Position numbers and translations under genes: made by a program. From Flavobacterium sp. 9R (lineage in GTDB: Bacteria > Bacteroidota > Bacteroidia > Flavobacteriales > Flavobacteriaceae), in contig NZ_LR733413.1 of assembly GCF_902506345.1 (NCBI RefSeq), positions 2,133,893 through 2,197,892 on the forward strand: a stretch of 64,000 nt of DNA, given 5' to 3'. Under the pieces are notes generated by a model. The model was given only the letters and a program-made list of their open reading frames with translations. It was not told the DNA's origin and ran no database searches. Position 1 is the stretch's first letter, and each line of letters starts with the position of its first letter. Shown in pieces: positions 1 through 7,975 of the stretch.

Positions 1-41
1 AATATATAAACTATTACAATAACGACAGAACCAAGTCCAAT

Positions 42-77
42 TTAAACAAAATGAGCCCGACTAAATATCGAGCTCAT
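42..77 (-). terminator. Terminator of the aromatic amino-acid operon
   Basis: On the minus strand GAGCTCGA and TCGGGCTC form an 8-bp stem (one G-U pair) around a short AT loop, followed by a T-rich stretch. It lies about 95 bases past the stop of the last gene of the aro operon. The remaining bases of 1-169 hold nothing else I can recognise. Confidence 0.6.
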
Positions 78-169
78 CATTATCAAAATTAATTATAAAT
101 TTGTCCAAACTTTTGGGTTCAGTCTAAACAAAGGTCTTGGGATTTAATAAAATCTAAAGTCAGAAATTT

Positions 170-1252
170 TTATGAATTCAATACTTTATCTTGTTTGCTG
201 ATACTTTCTTGGTGAATCGCTTTGAACATTTTTAAAACAAACTCTTCCGAAAGTCCTTTCTTTTCTCCTTCCAAAATCATTTTTCCTAAAATTTCATTCC
301 AACGATTGTTTTGCAAAACCGCTACGTTCGCTTCTTTTTTCACCTGTCCAATTTCTACAGCCACTTTCATTCTTTTGCTCAAAAGCTCTAATAAATTAGC
401 ATCCAACACATCGATATTAGCTCTTAATTTACTCATTTTAGTCATAAACTCATCCGAAACATCGATTTGTTTTCTAACTCTCAAATCTTTGAAAATTTGT
501 TTCAAAGCATCTGGCGTAACTTGTTGTGCAGCATCACTCCAAGCGTTATCAGGGTCTGTGTGTGTCTCGATAATCATTCCGTCATAATTCAAATCCAAAG
601 CTTCTTGCGTCACTTCAAGAATCATATCACGATTTCCTGTAATGTGAGAAGGGTCAATAATCAAAGGCAAATCTGGGAATTTGTTTTGCAATTCAATCGC
701 AATTTGCCATTCTGGAATGTTTCTGTATTTTGTTTTTTCGTAAGTAGAAAAACCACGGTGAATCACCCCTAATTTTTCAATTCCAGCCATATGCAAACGC
801 TCTACACCACCTAACCACAAAGCTAAATCTGGGTTCACTGGATTTTTAATTAAAACGATTTTGTCTGTCCCTTTCAAGGTATCTGCAATTTCTTGAACCG
901 CAAACGGATTAGCCGTAGTACGTGCCCCAACCCATAATACATCAATATCATTTTCTAAAGCCAATTTACAGTGAGCAGCAGTAGCTACTTCAGTTCCCAT
1001 TAACAAACCTGTTTCTGCTTTGGCTTTTTTCAACCATTTCAATCCTATTTCTCCAACGCCTTCAAATCCACCTGGACGTGTTCTTGGTTTCCAAATTCCA
1101 GCTCTAAACACACTTACATCAGAATCTTTCAATTCGTGTGCAATTTTCAATACTTGCTCTTCTGTTTCGGCGCTACAAGGTCCTGCTATCACCAATGGAT
1201 GCGTCAAATTGAACGCTTCCAACCAATTTCTCATTTCTTTCTTGTTTTCCAT
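170..1252 (-). CDS. aroG: Bifunctional DAHP synthase / chorismate mutase (type II)
   Basis: This 360-residue protein should catalyse the first step of the shikimate pathway (PEP + erythrose-4-phosphate to DAHP) and also chorismate to prephenate. The N-terminal part is a type I-beta DAHP synthase barrel with GPCSAE (24-29), the RAGIWKPRTRPGGFEG segment (50-65), GARTTANPF, KNPVNPD, HRGF and DPSH. The last ~95 residues form an AroQ-type helical chorismate mutase (RxxIDxxDxxLLxLLxxRM pattern, around 273-293). It is the last gene of a minus-strand operon with pheA, an aminotransferase and tyrA, so both the entry step and the branch-point mutase sit under the Phe/Tyr leader upstream of pheA. The fusion is common in Bacteroidota. 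A Met at residue 7 is an alternative start. Confidence 0.93.
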   Translation of the reverse strand: MENKKEMRNWLEAFNLTHPLVIAGPCSAETEEQVLKIAHELKDSDVSVFRAGIWKPRTRPGGFEGVGEIGLKWLKKAKAETGLLMGTEVATAAHCKLALENDIDVLWVGARTTANPFAVQEIADTLKGTDKIVLIKNPVNPDLALWLGGVERLHMAGIEKLGVIHRGFSTYEKTKYRNIPEWQIAIELQNKFPDLPLIIDPSHITGNRDMILEVTQEALDLNYDGMIIETHTDPDNAWSDAAQQVTPDALKQIFKDLRVRKQIDVSDEFMTKMSKLRANIDVLDANLLELLSKRMKVAVEIGQVKKEANVAVLQNNRWNEILGKMILEGEKKGLSEEFVLKMFKAIHQESISKQDKVLNS

Positions 1253-1316
1253 TTTTTTAGTTTTTAATCTTTAAAATTATTCTATAGTTTCTTGTGTTAA
1301 TTCTTTTCTTTTTTAC

Positions 1317-2174
1317 CTACTTTTTGGTGTTCATCCCATTCAAAATGGCTTTAATTTTATTCACACTCTGCATTTCATCAAAAATAGCATCGTATTCTTC
1401 GCTTTTCAACAAGTCTTTGAACTGCGTCAAATTAGCAATATACTCCTCCAAACTTTTCACTACGTGCTTTTTGTTTTGTTTAAAAATAGGCGTCCACATC
1501 GCGGGCGAACTCTTGGCCAAACGCACGGTACTCTCAAAACCAGAACCCGCCATATCAAAAATATCTTGTTCGTCTTTCTCTTTATTAATGACCGTTTTTC
1601 CTAACATAAACGAACTAATGTGCGACAAATGCGATACGTAAGCAATGTGTTTATCGTGGGACTTCGGGTCCATATATCGAATGCGCATTCCTAACTCTTT
1701 GAACAATTCGATGGCTTTTTCTTGCAACTTAAAAGTCGTTTTCTCCACCTCACAAATAATATTCGTTTTTCCTTGAAACAATCCTTTTATAGCCGCTGAT
1801 GGTCCCGAGAATTCCGTTCCAGCAATAGGGTGCGTAGCAATATAATTTCTTCTTCTCGGATGATTCGCTACCGCCTCACAAATAGGCAATTTGGTAGAAC
1901 CCACTTCAAAAACAATGGTGTTTTCGCCAATATTGTCCAAAACCTCGGGCAACACTTGCAACGCCACGTCCACAGGAACCGAAACAATAACATAATCCGC
2001 ATCGGCCAAATCCTGCATCGTAGCGGCTTTCTCCACAACCCCAAGCGCCATCGCCTCTTGCAAATGGGCTTCATTTTTATCCATTCCGTAAATAGTCGCT
2101 TCTGGGTGTACCGCTTTTATATCCAACACCATCGAACCTCCAATCAAACCTATTCCTATTACGTGTATATTCAT
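1317..2174 (-). CDS. tyrA: Prephenate dehydrogenase
   Basis: This 285-residue cytosolic enzyme oxidatively decarboxylates prephenate to 4-hydroxyphenylpyruvate in tyrosine synthesis. The N-terminus has the Rossmann signature GIGLIGGS (7-14), followed by a dinucleotide-binding half and a helical C-terminal half (HPIAGTEFSG and SHLSHISSF are typical). There is no ACT domain, so feedback control would have to come from elsewhere. It lies between the aminotransferase and the DAHP synthase/mutase on the same strand. A structured repeat (2191-2264) fills the gap to the upstream gene. Confidence 0.9.
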   Translation of the reverse strand: MNIHVIGIGLIGGSMVLDIKAVHPEATIYGMDKNEAHLQEAMALGVVEKAATMQDLADADYVIVSVPVDVALQVLPEVLDNIGENTIVFEVGSTKLPICEAVANHPRRRNYIATHPIAGTEFSGPSAAIKGLFQGKTNIICEVEKTTFKLQEKAIELFKELGMRIRYMDPKSHDKHIAYVSHLSHISSFMLGKTVINKEKDEQDIFDMAGSGFESTVRLAKSSPAMWTPIFKQNKKHVVKSLEEYIANLTQFKDLLKSEEYDAIFDEMQSVNKIKAILNGMNTKK

Positions 2175-2190
2175 TATTATTTTTATTATT

Positions 2191-2264
2191 AGCTAATCCT
2201 GCTATCCGCTATATCTATTGTGGCGAACCCCGCCACAATAGGATGCCGCTACTATCAGGGCTAG
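2191..2264 (-). repeat. Structured intergenic element, family A copy 1
   Basis: Read on the minus strand it starts TAGCCCTGATAGTAGCGGCA, has a 10-bp hairpin (CTATTGTGGC / GCCACAATAG, loop GGGGTT) and ends AGATATAGCGGATAGCAGGA. The outer CCTG pairs with CAGG. It sits inside the aro operon between the aminotransferase and tyrA. Five further copies with different stems occur in the window. Confidence 0.85.
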
Positions 2265-2274
2265 GTATTATCTG

Positions 2275-3420
2275 CTAAAAACGACGAATCGCTTCTTCAA
2301 TTTTTTCTTCTTTTACACACAAAGCAAATCGGATGTAGCCTTCGCCATTCGAACCAAAAATAGTTCCTGGCGTAATAAAGATGTATTTCTCATACAGTAT
2401 CTTATCAATAAAATCCTCCGCCGATGTGATTCCTGCTGGGAGTTTAGCCCAAACAAACAATCCAACGCCTTCTTTGTACACCTCACAACCTAATTTCTCT
2501 GCCAATGTTTCGGTTAAAATTCTGCGTTTTGCGTAAATCGCATTCATTTCGTCGAACCAAGAAACATCACTCTGCAAAGCCGCAATAGCCCCTTTTTGAA
2601 TGCCGTAAAACATTCCGCTATCCATATTACTTTTTACTTTCAATACTGCATCAATACAAGCAGCATTTCCAGAAACCATTCCTACGCGCCATCCCGCCAT
2701 ATTAAAGGTTTTGGATAACGAATTCAACTCCAATGCAACTTCTTTCGCTCCTTCAACTTGCAACAAGCTCATAGGTTGGTCGTTCAAAACAAAACTATAT
2801 GGATTATCATTGACCAATAGAATGTTGTGTTTTTGAGCAAAAGCCACCAGTTTTTCAAACAAAGCCAAATTTCCTCTGGCTCCTGTAGGCATATGCGGAT
2901 ACCCAATCCACATCAATTTTACTTTAGACAAATCCATTTTTTCCAAAGCCTCAAAATCTGGTTCCCAATTGGTGCTTTCTTTCAAGTCATAATATAGTGG
3001 CACCGCACCTACTAAATTAGTCACAGAAGTATAGGTCGGATACCCAGGATTTGGAATCAAAACACCATCACCTTCATTCAAAAATGCTAACGAAATGTGC
3101 ATAATTCCTTCTTTGGAACCCATCAAAGGCAAAATTTCAGTGGTGGTATTTAGGGTCACTTGGTAATTACGCTCATAAAAATCAGCCATCGCTTGTCTTA
3201 ATTCTGGCAACCCTTGATAGCTTTGATACTGATGTGCATTTTCGTCTTGCATCGCAGCTGTCATTGCGGCAATAACAGCAGGAGCAGGTTTTAAATCAGG
3301 ACTACCTATTCCCATATTGATTACAGGTTTTCCTTCGGCGGCCAATTGGCGCACTTCTCTTAACTTTGAGGAGAAGTAATATTCTTCAACTATCGCTAAA
3401 CGTTGGGCAGTTGTTATCAT
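2275..3420 (-). CDS. PLP-dependent class I/II aminotransferase (probable aromatic aminotransferase)
   Basis: This 381-residue fold-type I PLP enzyme has the Schiff-base lysine in SLSKTFNMAGWR (Lys237), Asp205-x-x-Tyr208 for the cofactor pyridine ring, and YPHMPTGA where most members have YPNNPTGA. The overall pattern resembles LL-diaminopimelate/aspartate-type aminotransferases. Its place between pheA and tyrA implies transamination of phenylpyruvate and 4-hydroxyphenylpyruvate, the last step to Phe and Tyr. The exact amino donor and whether it also serves other pathways cannot be told from sequence. Confidence 0.88.
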   Translation of the reverse strand: MITTAQRLAIVEEYYFSSKLREVRQLAAEGKPVINMGIGSPDLKPAPAVIAAMTAAMQDENAHQYQSYQGLPELRQAMADFYERNYQVTLNTTTEILPLMGSKEGIMHISLAFLNEGDGVLIPNPGYPTYTSVTNLVGAVPLYYDLKESTNWEPDFEALEKMDLSKVKLMWIGYPHMPTGARGNLALFEKLVAFAQKHNILLVNDNPYSFVLNDQPMSLLQVEGAKEVALELNSLSKTFNMAGWRVGMVSGNAACIDAVLKVKSNMDSGMFYGIQKGAIAALQSDVSWFDEMNAIYAKRRILTETLAEKLGCEVYKEGVGLFVWAKLPAGITSAEDFIDKILYEKYIFITPGTIFGSNGEGYIRFALCVKEEKIEEAIRRF

Positions 3421-3458
3421 TTTTTATAGCTTTATTCTAAATTGGAATTTTTTATTTT

Positions 3459-4304
3459 CTAGTTTGGAGATTCAAGTAATGGCTTTGTATTTTTATATTC
3501 ACCCAAAACTTTAAAATAATGCGCCATAATCGAAACTAATGCTTTGGCCTTGGCGTAATCTTCATATTTTTCGAAAGTCACATCTACAAAAAAAGAATAT
3601 TTCCAAGGTGTTTCTATTTTTGGCAAGGATTGTATTTTGGTTAAATTGAGTTTACAATCACTCATCACATTCAAAACAGCGGCTAAACTTCCGCGTTTAT
3701 GGTCCAATTCAAACTTAATGGAGGCTCTATTGATTTCGTCTTCGGAAACAAAAGAATTCTCTTTTTTGAGTATCACAAATCGAGTCATATTGTTCTCGAT
3801 GGTTTGAATCGAAGGCGCGATAATCTCTAAATTATACATCTCAGCAGCGGTTTCACTAGCGATTGCTGCAATTCCTTTGATTTGATTTTCGTGGATTCTG
3901 CGAGCCGTTTCCGCCGTATCTTTATCCTCAACCAATTTGATATTTGGATATTTTTTTAAGAAATCCATACATTGTAATAATGCCATCGGATGCGAATGTA
4001 CTTCTTGTATATCCTCGATTTTTTGTCCAGGCAAAGCCATTAAATTTTGAATAATATCCAAATAATGTTCCCCTATAATGTGCAAATTATTCTTGTCGAT
4101 TAGTGCATAATTTGGAATAATCGGTCCCGCAATGGAGTTCTCGATAGCCATTACCGCTTGGTCACTATCTCCCTTCAACAAGCTATCTACTAATTCTTCA
4201 AAGGACAAGCATTCATCTACAGACACATTTTGGTAGAAATAATCTTTGGCTACCTGATGGTGAAACGACCCCTTTATCCCCTGAATTGCAATTTTTGTTC
4301 TCAT
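3459..4304 (-). CDS. pheA: Prephenate dehydratase with ACT domain
   Basis: This 281-residue enzyme converts prephenate to phenylpyruvate. The catalytic part has AIENSIAGPI (53-62), SHPMALLQC, and the catalytic TRF motif at 174-176. The C-terminal ACT domain (about 195-270) is recognisable, but its two Phe-binding signatures differ from the usual GAL and ESRP: here GSLA (205-208) and QSLP (225-228), so allosteric Phe sensing may be altered. It is the first gene of the aro operon. A terminator hairpin ends 6 bases before its ATG and a Phe/Tyr leader peptide lies further upstream, so expression is probably set by attenuation. Confidence 0.92.
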   Translation of the reverse strand: MRTKIAIQGIKGSFHHQVAKDYFYQNVSVDECLSFEELVDSLLKGDSDQAVMAIENSIAGPIIPNYALIDKNNLHIIGEHYLDIIQNLMALPGQKIEDIQEVHSHPMALLQCMDFLKKYPNIKLVEDKDTAETARRIHENQIKGIAAIASETAAEMYNLEIIAPSIQTIENNMTRFVILKKENSFVSEDEINRASIKFELDHKRGSLAAVLNVMSDCKLNLTKIQSLPKIETPWKYSFFVDVTFEKYEDYAKAKALVSIMAHYFKVLGEYKNTKPLLESPN

Positions 4305-4309
4305 ATATT

Positions 4310-4339
4310 CAAAAAAAAATCCTGATTTTCATCAGGATT
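4310..4339 (-). terminator. Attenuator terminator before pheA
   Basis: On the minus strand AATCCTGAT-GAAA-ATCAGGATT forms a 9-bp stem with a GAAA tetraloop followed by nine T. It ends six bases upstream of the pheA ATG and about 50 bases after the stop of a Phe/Tyr-rich leader peptide. A perfect intrinsic terminator directly in front of a start codon makes sense only as a regulated attenuator. Confidence 0.85.
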
Positions 4340-4391
4340 GTATTGTAGTTTTATTTGTTTTTTTGTCATTCAAATAACCATAGCACAATCC

Positions 4392-4448
4392 TTACTTCTC
4401 AAAGAAGAAATAAAAAGTATAGCTAAAGTAAAAACGGTTATTTGACAT
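4392..4448 (-). CDS. Phe/Tyr-rich leader peptide of the aro operon
   Basis: This 18-residue ORF reads MSNNRFYFSYTFYFFFEK: six Phe and three Tyr, nine of 18 residues, the end products of the operon behind it. It lies between a good Bacteroidota promoter (TATCTTTG at 4480-4487) and an intrinsic terminator in front of pheA. This is the classic arrangement of ribosome-mediated transcription attenuation (compare E. coli pheL): ribosome stalling on Phe/Tyr codons when charged tRNA is scarce should prevent the terminator from forming. The antiterminator pairing was not worked out. Confidence 0.88.
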   Translation of the reverse strand: MSNNRFYFSYTFYFFFEK

Positions 4449-4479
4449 TTTGTGTTCTGATTTTCAATAAATTCTTTGG

Positions 4480-4510
4480 CAAAGATAAAAACTTATTTTG
4501 ATGTCATCAA
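4480..4510 (-). promoter_or_regulatory. Promoter of the aro operon
   Basis: On the minus strand a TTG (4510-4508) is followed after 20 bases by TATCTTTG (4487-4480), matching the Bacteroidota -33/-7 consensus. Transcription would start shortly before the leader-peptide ATG at 4448. The rest of the gene-free stretch up to 4642 is AT-rich with no further feature seen. Confidence 0.7.
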
Positions 4511-4642
4511 AAAAAACAGCATTAATCCCTAACAAAAAAGGATTTCTTTGTGAAATTGATTTTCAATTAACAATCCAATAAAAAAGTTTATAGTAAAGTC
4601 TCTTTTTTTATTGATTATTCTTATTAGTTTGAAACAAAAAAA

Positions 4643-5569
4643 CTATTTTTTCATTTTTGGTACTCGTGAAGGCGTATCTTTTCCACTGATTATAGTTTGC
4701 GAACTGATGGCAATCGACTTAATAATCTCGGTCATATTATCCATATCCAAAGTACTAATTTCGTCACTTAATTTATGATAATTCGGCTCCACATCCATTT
4801 TAGAAGTAGAAATAGTATGCGCTGGAACTCCTAAAGCAGCCAATCTTGCATTATCAGAACGATAAAATAATTGTTGCTCAGGATAAGGGTCTTGATAAAA
4901 GTTAAATCCAGAACCCACTAAATTCTTTTGCAAAATAGTTCCAAAATCAGAGCGCTCGAATCCTGTAATATACGCTGAGTTTTTACCCCATTTACTATCG
5001 GTTCCAATCATTTCGAGATTGAACATCGCCACGACCTCATCAGCATTGATAGAATTTGAGAAAAAAGAAGCACCGTAACCTCCCGTTTCTTCGCCAGTAA
5101 ACGCTACAAAAATAAGTGTTCGTGCATTATCGTTTTTCTTTTTAAAATATTCTGCCAAAGTAATTACGGCTGTAATTCCAGAAGCGTCATCATTTGCACC
5201 ATTAAAAACTTTGTCATCGCCAGACTCTTTCATTCCTAAATGGTCGTAATGTCCTGAAAAAATCACATATTCGTTAGGCTTTGATTTCCCTGGAATAATT
5301 CCAATCACATTATTGGCCTTTTTATCTTTAATTAAGAAATCCTGACGATAGGATTGTAACTCTTTATAATAAGTCAATCCAATTCGTTTGAACTCTCCTT
5401 CGATAAAAACAGACGCTTTTTCGATACCTGGTGTAAACAAAGCACGCCCTTCCATTGCATCCGAAGACAATTCCGTTTCTATTCGAGTAACCTCGCCTTT
5501 TTGAATCCCACTCTGAGCTTGAGCCGTGAGTCCAAAAAGTACCATCAATCCTAAACTAATTTTTTTCAT
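4643..5569 (-). CDS. Secreted M28-family metallopeptidase
   Basis: This 308-residue protein begins with a signal peptide (about residues 1-18, cleavage after AQA). It has the two-zinc M28 ligands in order: His/Asp in SGHYDHLG, Asp in NGANDDASG, the Glu pair in FTGEETGG, Asp in MIGTD and a final His in PAHTIST. Such enzymes are exported aminopeptidases acting on peptides in the periplasm or outside. The substrate is unknown. It ends the transcript direction started by the symporter gene 11 bases upstream, so the two probably form an operon for peptide or amino-acid use. Confidence 0.88.
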   Translation of the reverse strand: MKKISLGLMVLFGLTAQAQSGIQKGEVTRIETELSSDAMEGRALFTPGIEKASVFIEGEFKRIGLTYYKELQSYRQDFLIKDKKANNVIGIIPGKSKPNEYVIFSGHYDHLGMKESGDDKVFNGANDDASGITAVITLAEYFKKKNDNARTLIFVAFTGEETGGYGASFFSNSINADEVVAMFNLEMIGTDSKWGKNSAYITGFERSDFGTILQKNLVGSGFNFYQDPYPEQQLFYRSDNARLAALGVPAHTISTSKMDVEPNYHKLSDEISTLDMDNMTEIIKSIAISSQTIISGKDTPSRVPKMKK

Positions 5570-5580
5570 ATGTATGTGAT

Positions 5581-6831
5581 TTAATTGATTTCATTTTCTC
5601 GTAAAAGCCATTTTTTTCCTTCAACGATTCGTGTGACCATCATTGCCGATATCAAATCGCCATTGGCATTGAGCAAAGTCGCAATAGGATCTACTAGTGT
5701 TCCAATAATCATAGCTGCGGGCAAGGCTTGTTCCATTGGAAAACCATAAATGGTGATGGCTAAAATTTCACCGATATAGCCTCCGTTTGGAATCCCTCCT
5801 TCCACTACCGATACAATAATTGTTATTCCAATAGCTGTTAGAATAGTGAATGGATCTGTGAAATCCTTACCAAAAATAGCAAAAATTACGGCTATTTTTA
5901 CAATAGACGACATACTAGAACCGTCTTTATGCAAAGGCGCTCCCAAAGGAATTACCAAATTTCGAATATAAGCAGGGATTTTCATTTGTTGAGCCCCTTC
6001 AAGATTGGCTGGAATTGTGGCAATACTACTGCAAGTTCCTATTGCAGTAAAGGAAGGCGTGATATTGTTTTTCCAAAACACTTTCACTCCTAATAAACCA
6101 CCCGAAAAAAATGCATAAATAGTAAAGAATACCACAAAATAAAAAGTACACATCCCATAATAAACAGCTAGTGGTTTGGCATAAGCTCCAAATAGCTGGG
6201 GACCAAAAATCCCAACCTGATAAGCAAAATAGGCCCCAAGCCCAACTGGAGCTCCTTTCATAATGATTACCAACAACTGCTTCATCACCTCATTGGCCGA
6301 ATGCAAAAATCGAGCAAAATCTTTACCCTTTTCGCCAGCATTCAAAGTGGCAAAACCTAATAAAAAAGAAAAAAGGATCAACGCCAGCATATTTTTACGA
6401 GACAAAATTTCATAAAAATCATTCACCGTTAACAACTGAGTAACGGGCGAATCTGTTGTGCTATTATGAGTAGTGACCAAAGAAGATTTTGCCAAAAAAA
6501 CAGCCTGATCAACAGGAAAAATAAAAATCCCAATAATCATTACTATGGCAGAAATTATTACAGTTACCAAAAACACCATCAAAACAACTCCGAAAAGTTT
6601 ACCAAGCTTGTCGCTTTTTTGCAAATTAGCAATCGAGGAAGCTATAGTAAAAATTACCAATGGAATTATAGCTGTAAAAAGCAAATTAAGAAAGATATCA
6701 CCCAACGGTTTTATTACCTCAACGTCTTTACCAAAAAGCAATCCAGCCAAACTACCAAGTACAATACCACCCAAAAGCAATAGGATACTGCTGTAATTTT
6801 CTAAAAAAGAATTTGTTTTGTCTTCGCTCAT
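5581..6831 (-). CDS. Dicarboxylate/amino acid:cation symporter
   Basis: This 416-residue polytopic inner-membrane protein belongs to the DAACS (GltP/DctA-like) family. Hydrophobic helices run through most of the sequence. The serine-rich re-entrant loop appears as TAIGTCSSIATIP, and the cation/substrate region is near NGGYIGEI and DPIATLLNANGD. It would import glutamate, aspartate or C4-dicarboxylates with Na+ or H+. It lies 11 bases upstream of the M28 peptidase gene, suggesting coupling of peptide hydrolysis and uptake. The substrate cannot be assigned. Confidence 0.87.
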   Translation of the reverse strand: MSEDKTNSFLENYSSILLLLGGIVLGSLAGLLFGKDVEVIKPLGDIFLNLLFTAIIPLVIFTIASSIANLQKSDKLGKLFGVVLMVFLVTVIISAIVMIIGIFIFPVDQAVFLAKSSLVTTHNSTTDSPVTQLLTVNDFYEILSRKNMLALILFSFLLGFATLNAGEKGKDFARFLHSANEVMKQLLVIIMKGAPVGLGAYFAYQVGIFGPQLFGAYAKPLAVYYGMCTFYFVVFFTIYAFFSGGLLGVKVFWKNNITPSFTAIGTCSSIATIPANLEGAQQMKIPAYIRNLVIPLGAPLHKDGSSMSSIVKIAVIFAIFGKDFTDPFTILTAIGITIIVSVVEGGIPNGGYIGEILAITIYGFPMEQALPAAMIIGTLVDPIATLLNANGDLISAMMVTRIVEGKKWLLRENEIN

Positions 6832-6973
6832 AACTACAAGTTTGTAGTAAATATAGAAATCTTAGCGCATTGGTAGGACAAAAACTGAGATAAATTGATA
6901 TTCAGCAAAAACAAAATCCCTCAATATTTTTTCATACTATTCAAAGAAACTTCCATAGCTTGGTTTTTCTGTT

Positions 6974-6981
6974 TACTTTTG
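6974..6981 (+). promoter_or_regulatory. Probable -7 element for gldA
   Basis: TACTTTTG matches TAnnTTTG 17 bases before the gldA ATG. No well-spaced TTG was found at -33, so support is moderate. Confidence 0.45.
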
Positions 6982-6997
6982 CAACAAAACCATTCTT

Positions 6998-7894
6998 ATG
7001 TCTATAGAAGTTACAAATTTATCAAAAAGCTATGGTGCTCAAAAAGCATTAGACTCGATTACTTTTTCTGTAAAAAAAGGAGAAATCGTTGGTTTTCTTG
7101 GTCCAAATGGTGCTGGAAAATCTACTTTGATGAAAATATTGACCACTTATCTAGCGGCAGATGAAGGCGTAGCGCTAGTAAATGATAAAAATGTTATTTC
7201 AGACACCAAAGAAGTACAAAAGATAATTGGCTATTTACCAGAGCACAATCCGTTGTATTTAGATTTGTATGTTAGAGAGTATCTGGCTTTCAACGCCGAT
7301 GTTTACAAAGTACCCTCCTCGCGTATTCAAGAAGTAATCGAATTGACTGGATTAACTCCCGAAAGTCATAAAAAAATAGGACAACTTTCCAAAGGATACC
7401 GTCAACGTGTGGGATTAGCCAATGCCTTATTGCACAATCCAGAAGTACTCATTCTTGACGAACCCACCACAGGTTTAGACCCTAATCAATTGGTTGAGAT
7501 TCGAAATGTGATTAAAAACGTTGGGAAAGACAAAACCGTTTTTCTGTCTACTCATATTATGCAAGAAGTAGAAGCGATTTGTGACCGTGTCATTATTATT
7601 GATAAAGGCAAAATTGTAGCTGACAAAAAATTAGAAGTTTTGATTGCAGCCGACAAAGAACAAGTCATCGAAGTAGAATTTGATTTAAAAGTAACTGAAG
7701 ACCAAATCAATACCATTCCACATTTAAAATCATTCATCAAAAACAGTGATTATCTATGGGAACTGACCTTTTTGTCGAGTCAAGATATGCGTCCAACCGT
7801 ATTCGATTTCGCTCACGACAATGGTTTAAAAACCTTGCAACTCAACCAGAAAAACAAAAACTTAGAAGCGGTATTTAGGGAGATTACGAAGTAG
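6998..7894 (+). CDS. gldA: Gliding-motility ABC transporter ATP-binding protein GldA
   Basis: This 298-residue ABC ATPase has Walker A GPNGAGKST (about 35-43), the signature region LSKGYRQRVGLANAL in which the usual LSGGQ is LSKGY, Walker B VLILDEPTTGLDP and the switch His in STHIMQEV. In Flavobacterium this protein family works with membrane partners GldF and GldG, which are not in the window, and is required for gliding in F. johnsoniae. It stands alone between divergent and convergent neighbours. The GldA assignment over a generic ABC-2 type ATPase rests on overall similarity and taxonomic context. Confidence 0.8.
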   Translation: MSIEVTNLSKSYGAQKALDSITFSVKKGEIVGFLGPNGAGKSTLMKILTTYLAADEGVALVNDKNVISDTKEVQKIIGYLPEHNPLYLDLYVREYLAFNADVYKVPSSRIQEVIELTGLTPESHKKIGQLSKGYRQRVGLANALLHNPEVLILDEPTTGLDPNQLVEIRNVIKNVGKDKTVFLSTHIMQEVEAICDRVIIIDKGKIVADKKLEVLIAADKEQVIEVEFDLKVTEDQINTIPHLKSFIKNSDYLWELTFLSSQDMRPTVFDFAHDNGLKTLQLNQKNKNLEAVFREITK

Positions 7895-7975
7895 TGGTTA
7901 GTGATTAGTGATTAGTAATCAAAACTAAGGACTAATCACTAATTACTATTCACTAGTTATACTATTCACTAATTA
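7890..7975. repeat. Low-complexity palindromic spacer between convergent genes
   Basis: Words built on TAGTGATTAGT occur first in one orientation and then reversed (ACTAATCACTAATTACT), giving an imperfect hairpin between the stops of gldA and the glycosyltransferase. It probably serves as a bidirectional terminator. Confidence 0.55.

Noticed and set aside
222..587. Plus-strand ORFs opposite the aro, metH and cys genes
   Set aside because: They are antisense shadows of strongly conserved coding regions and lack family resemblance or promoters.
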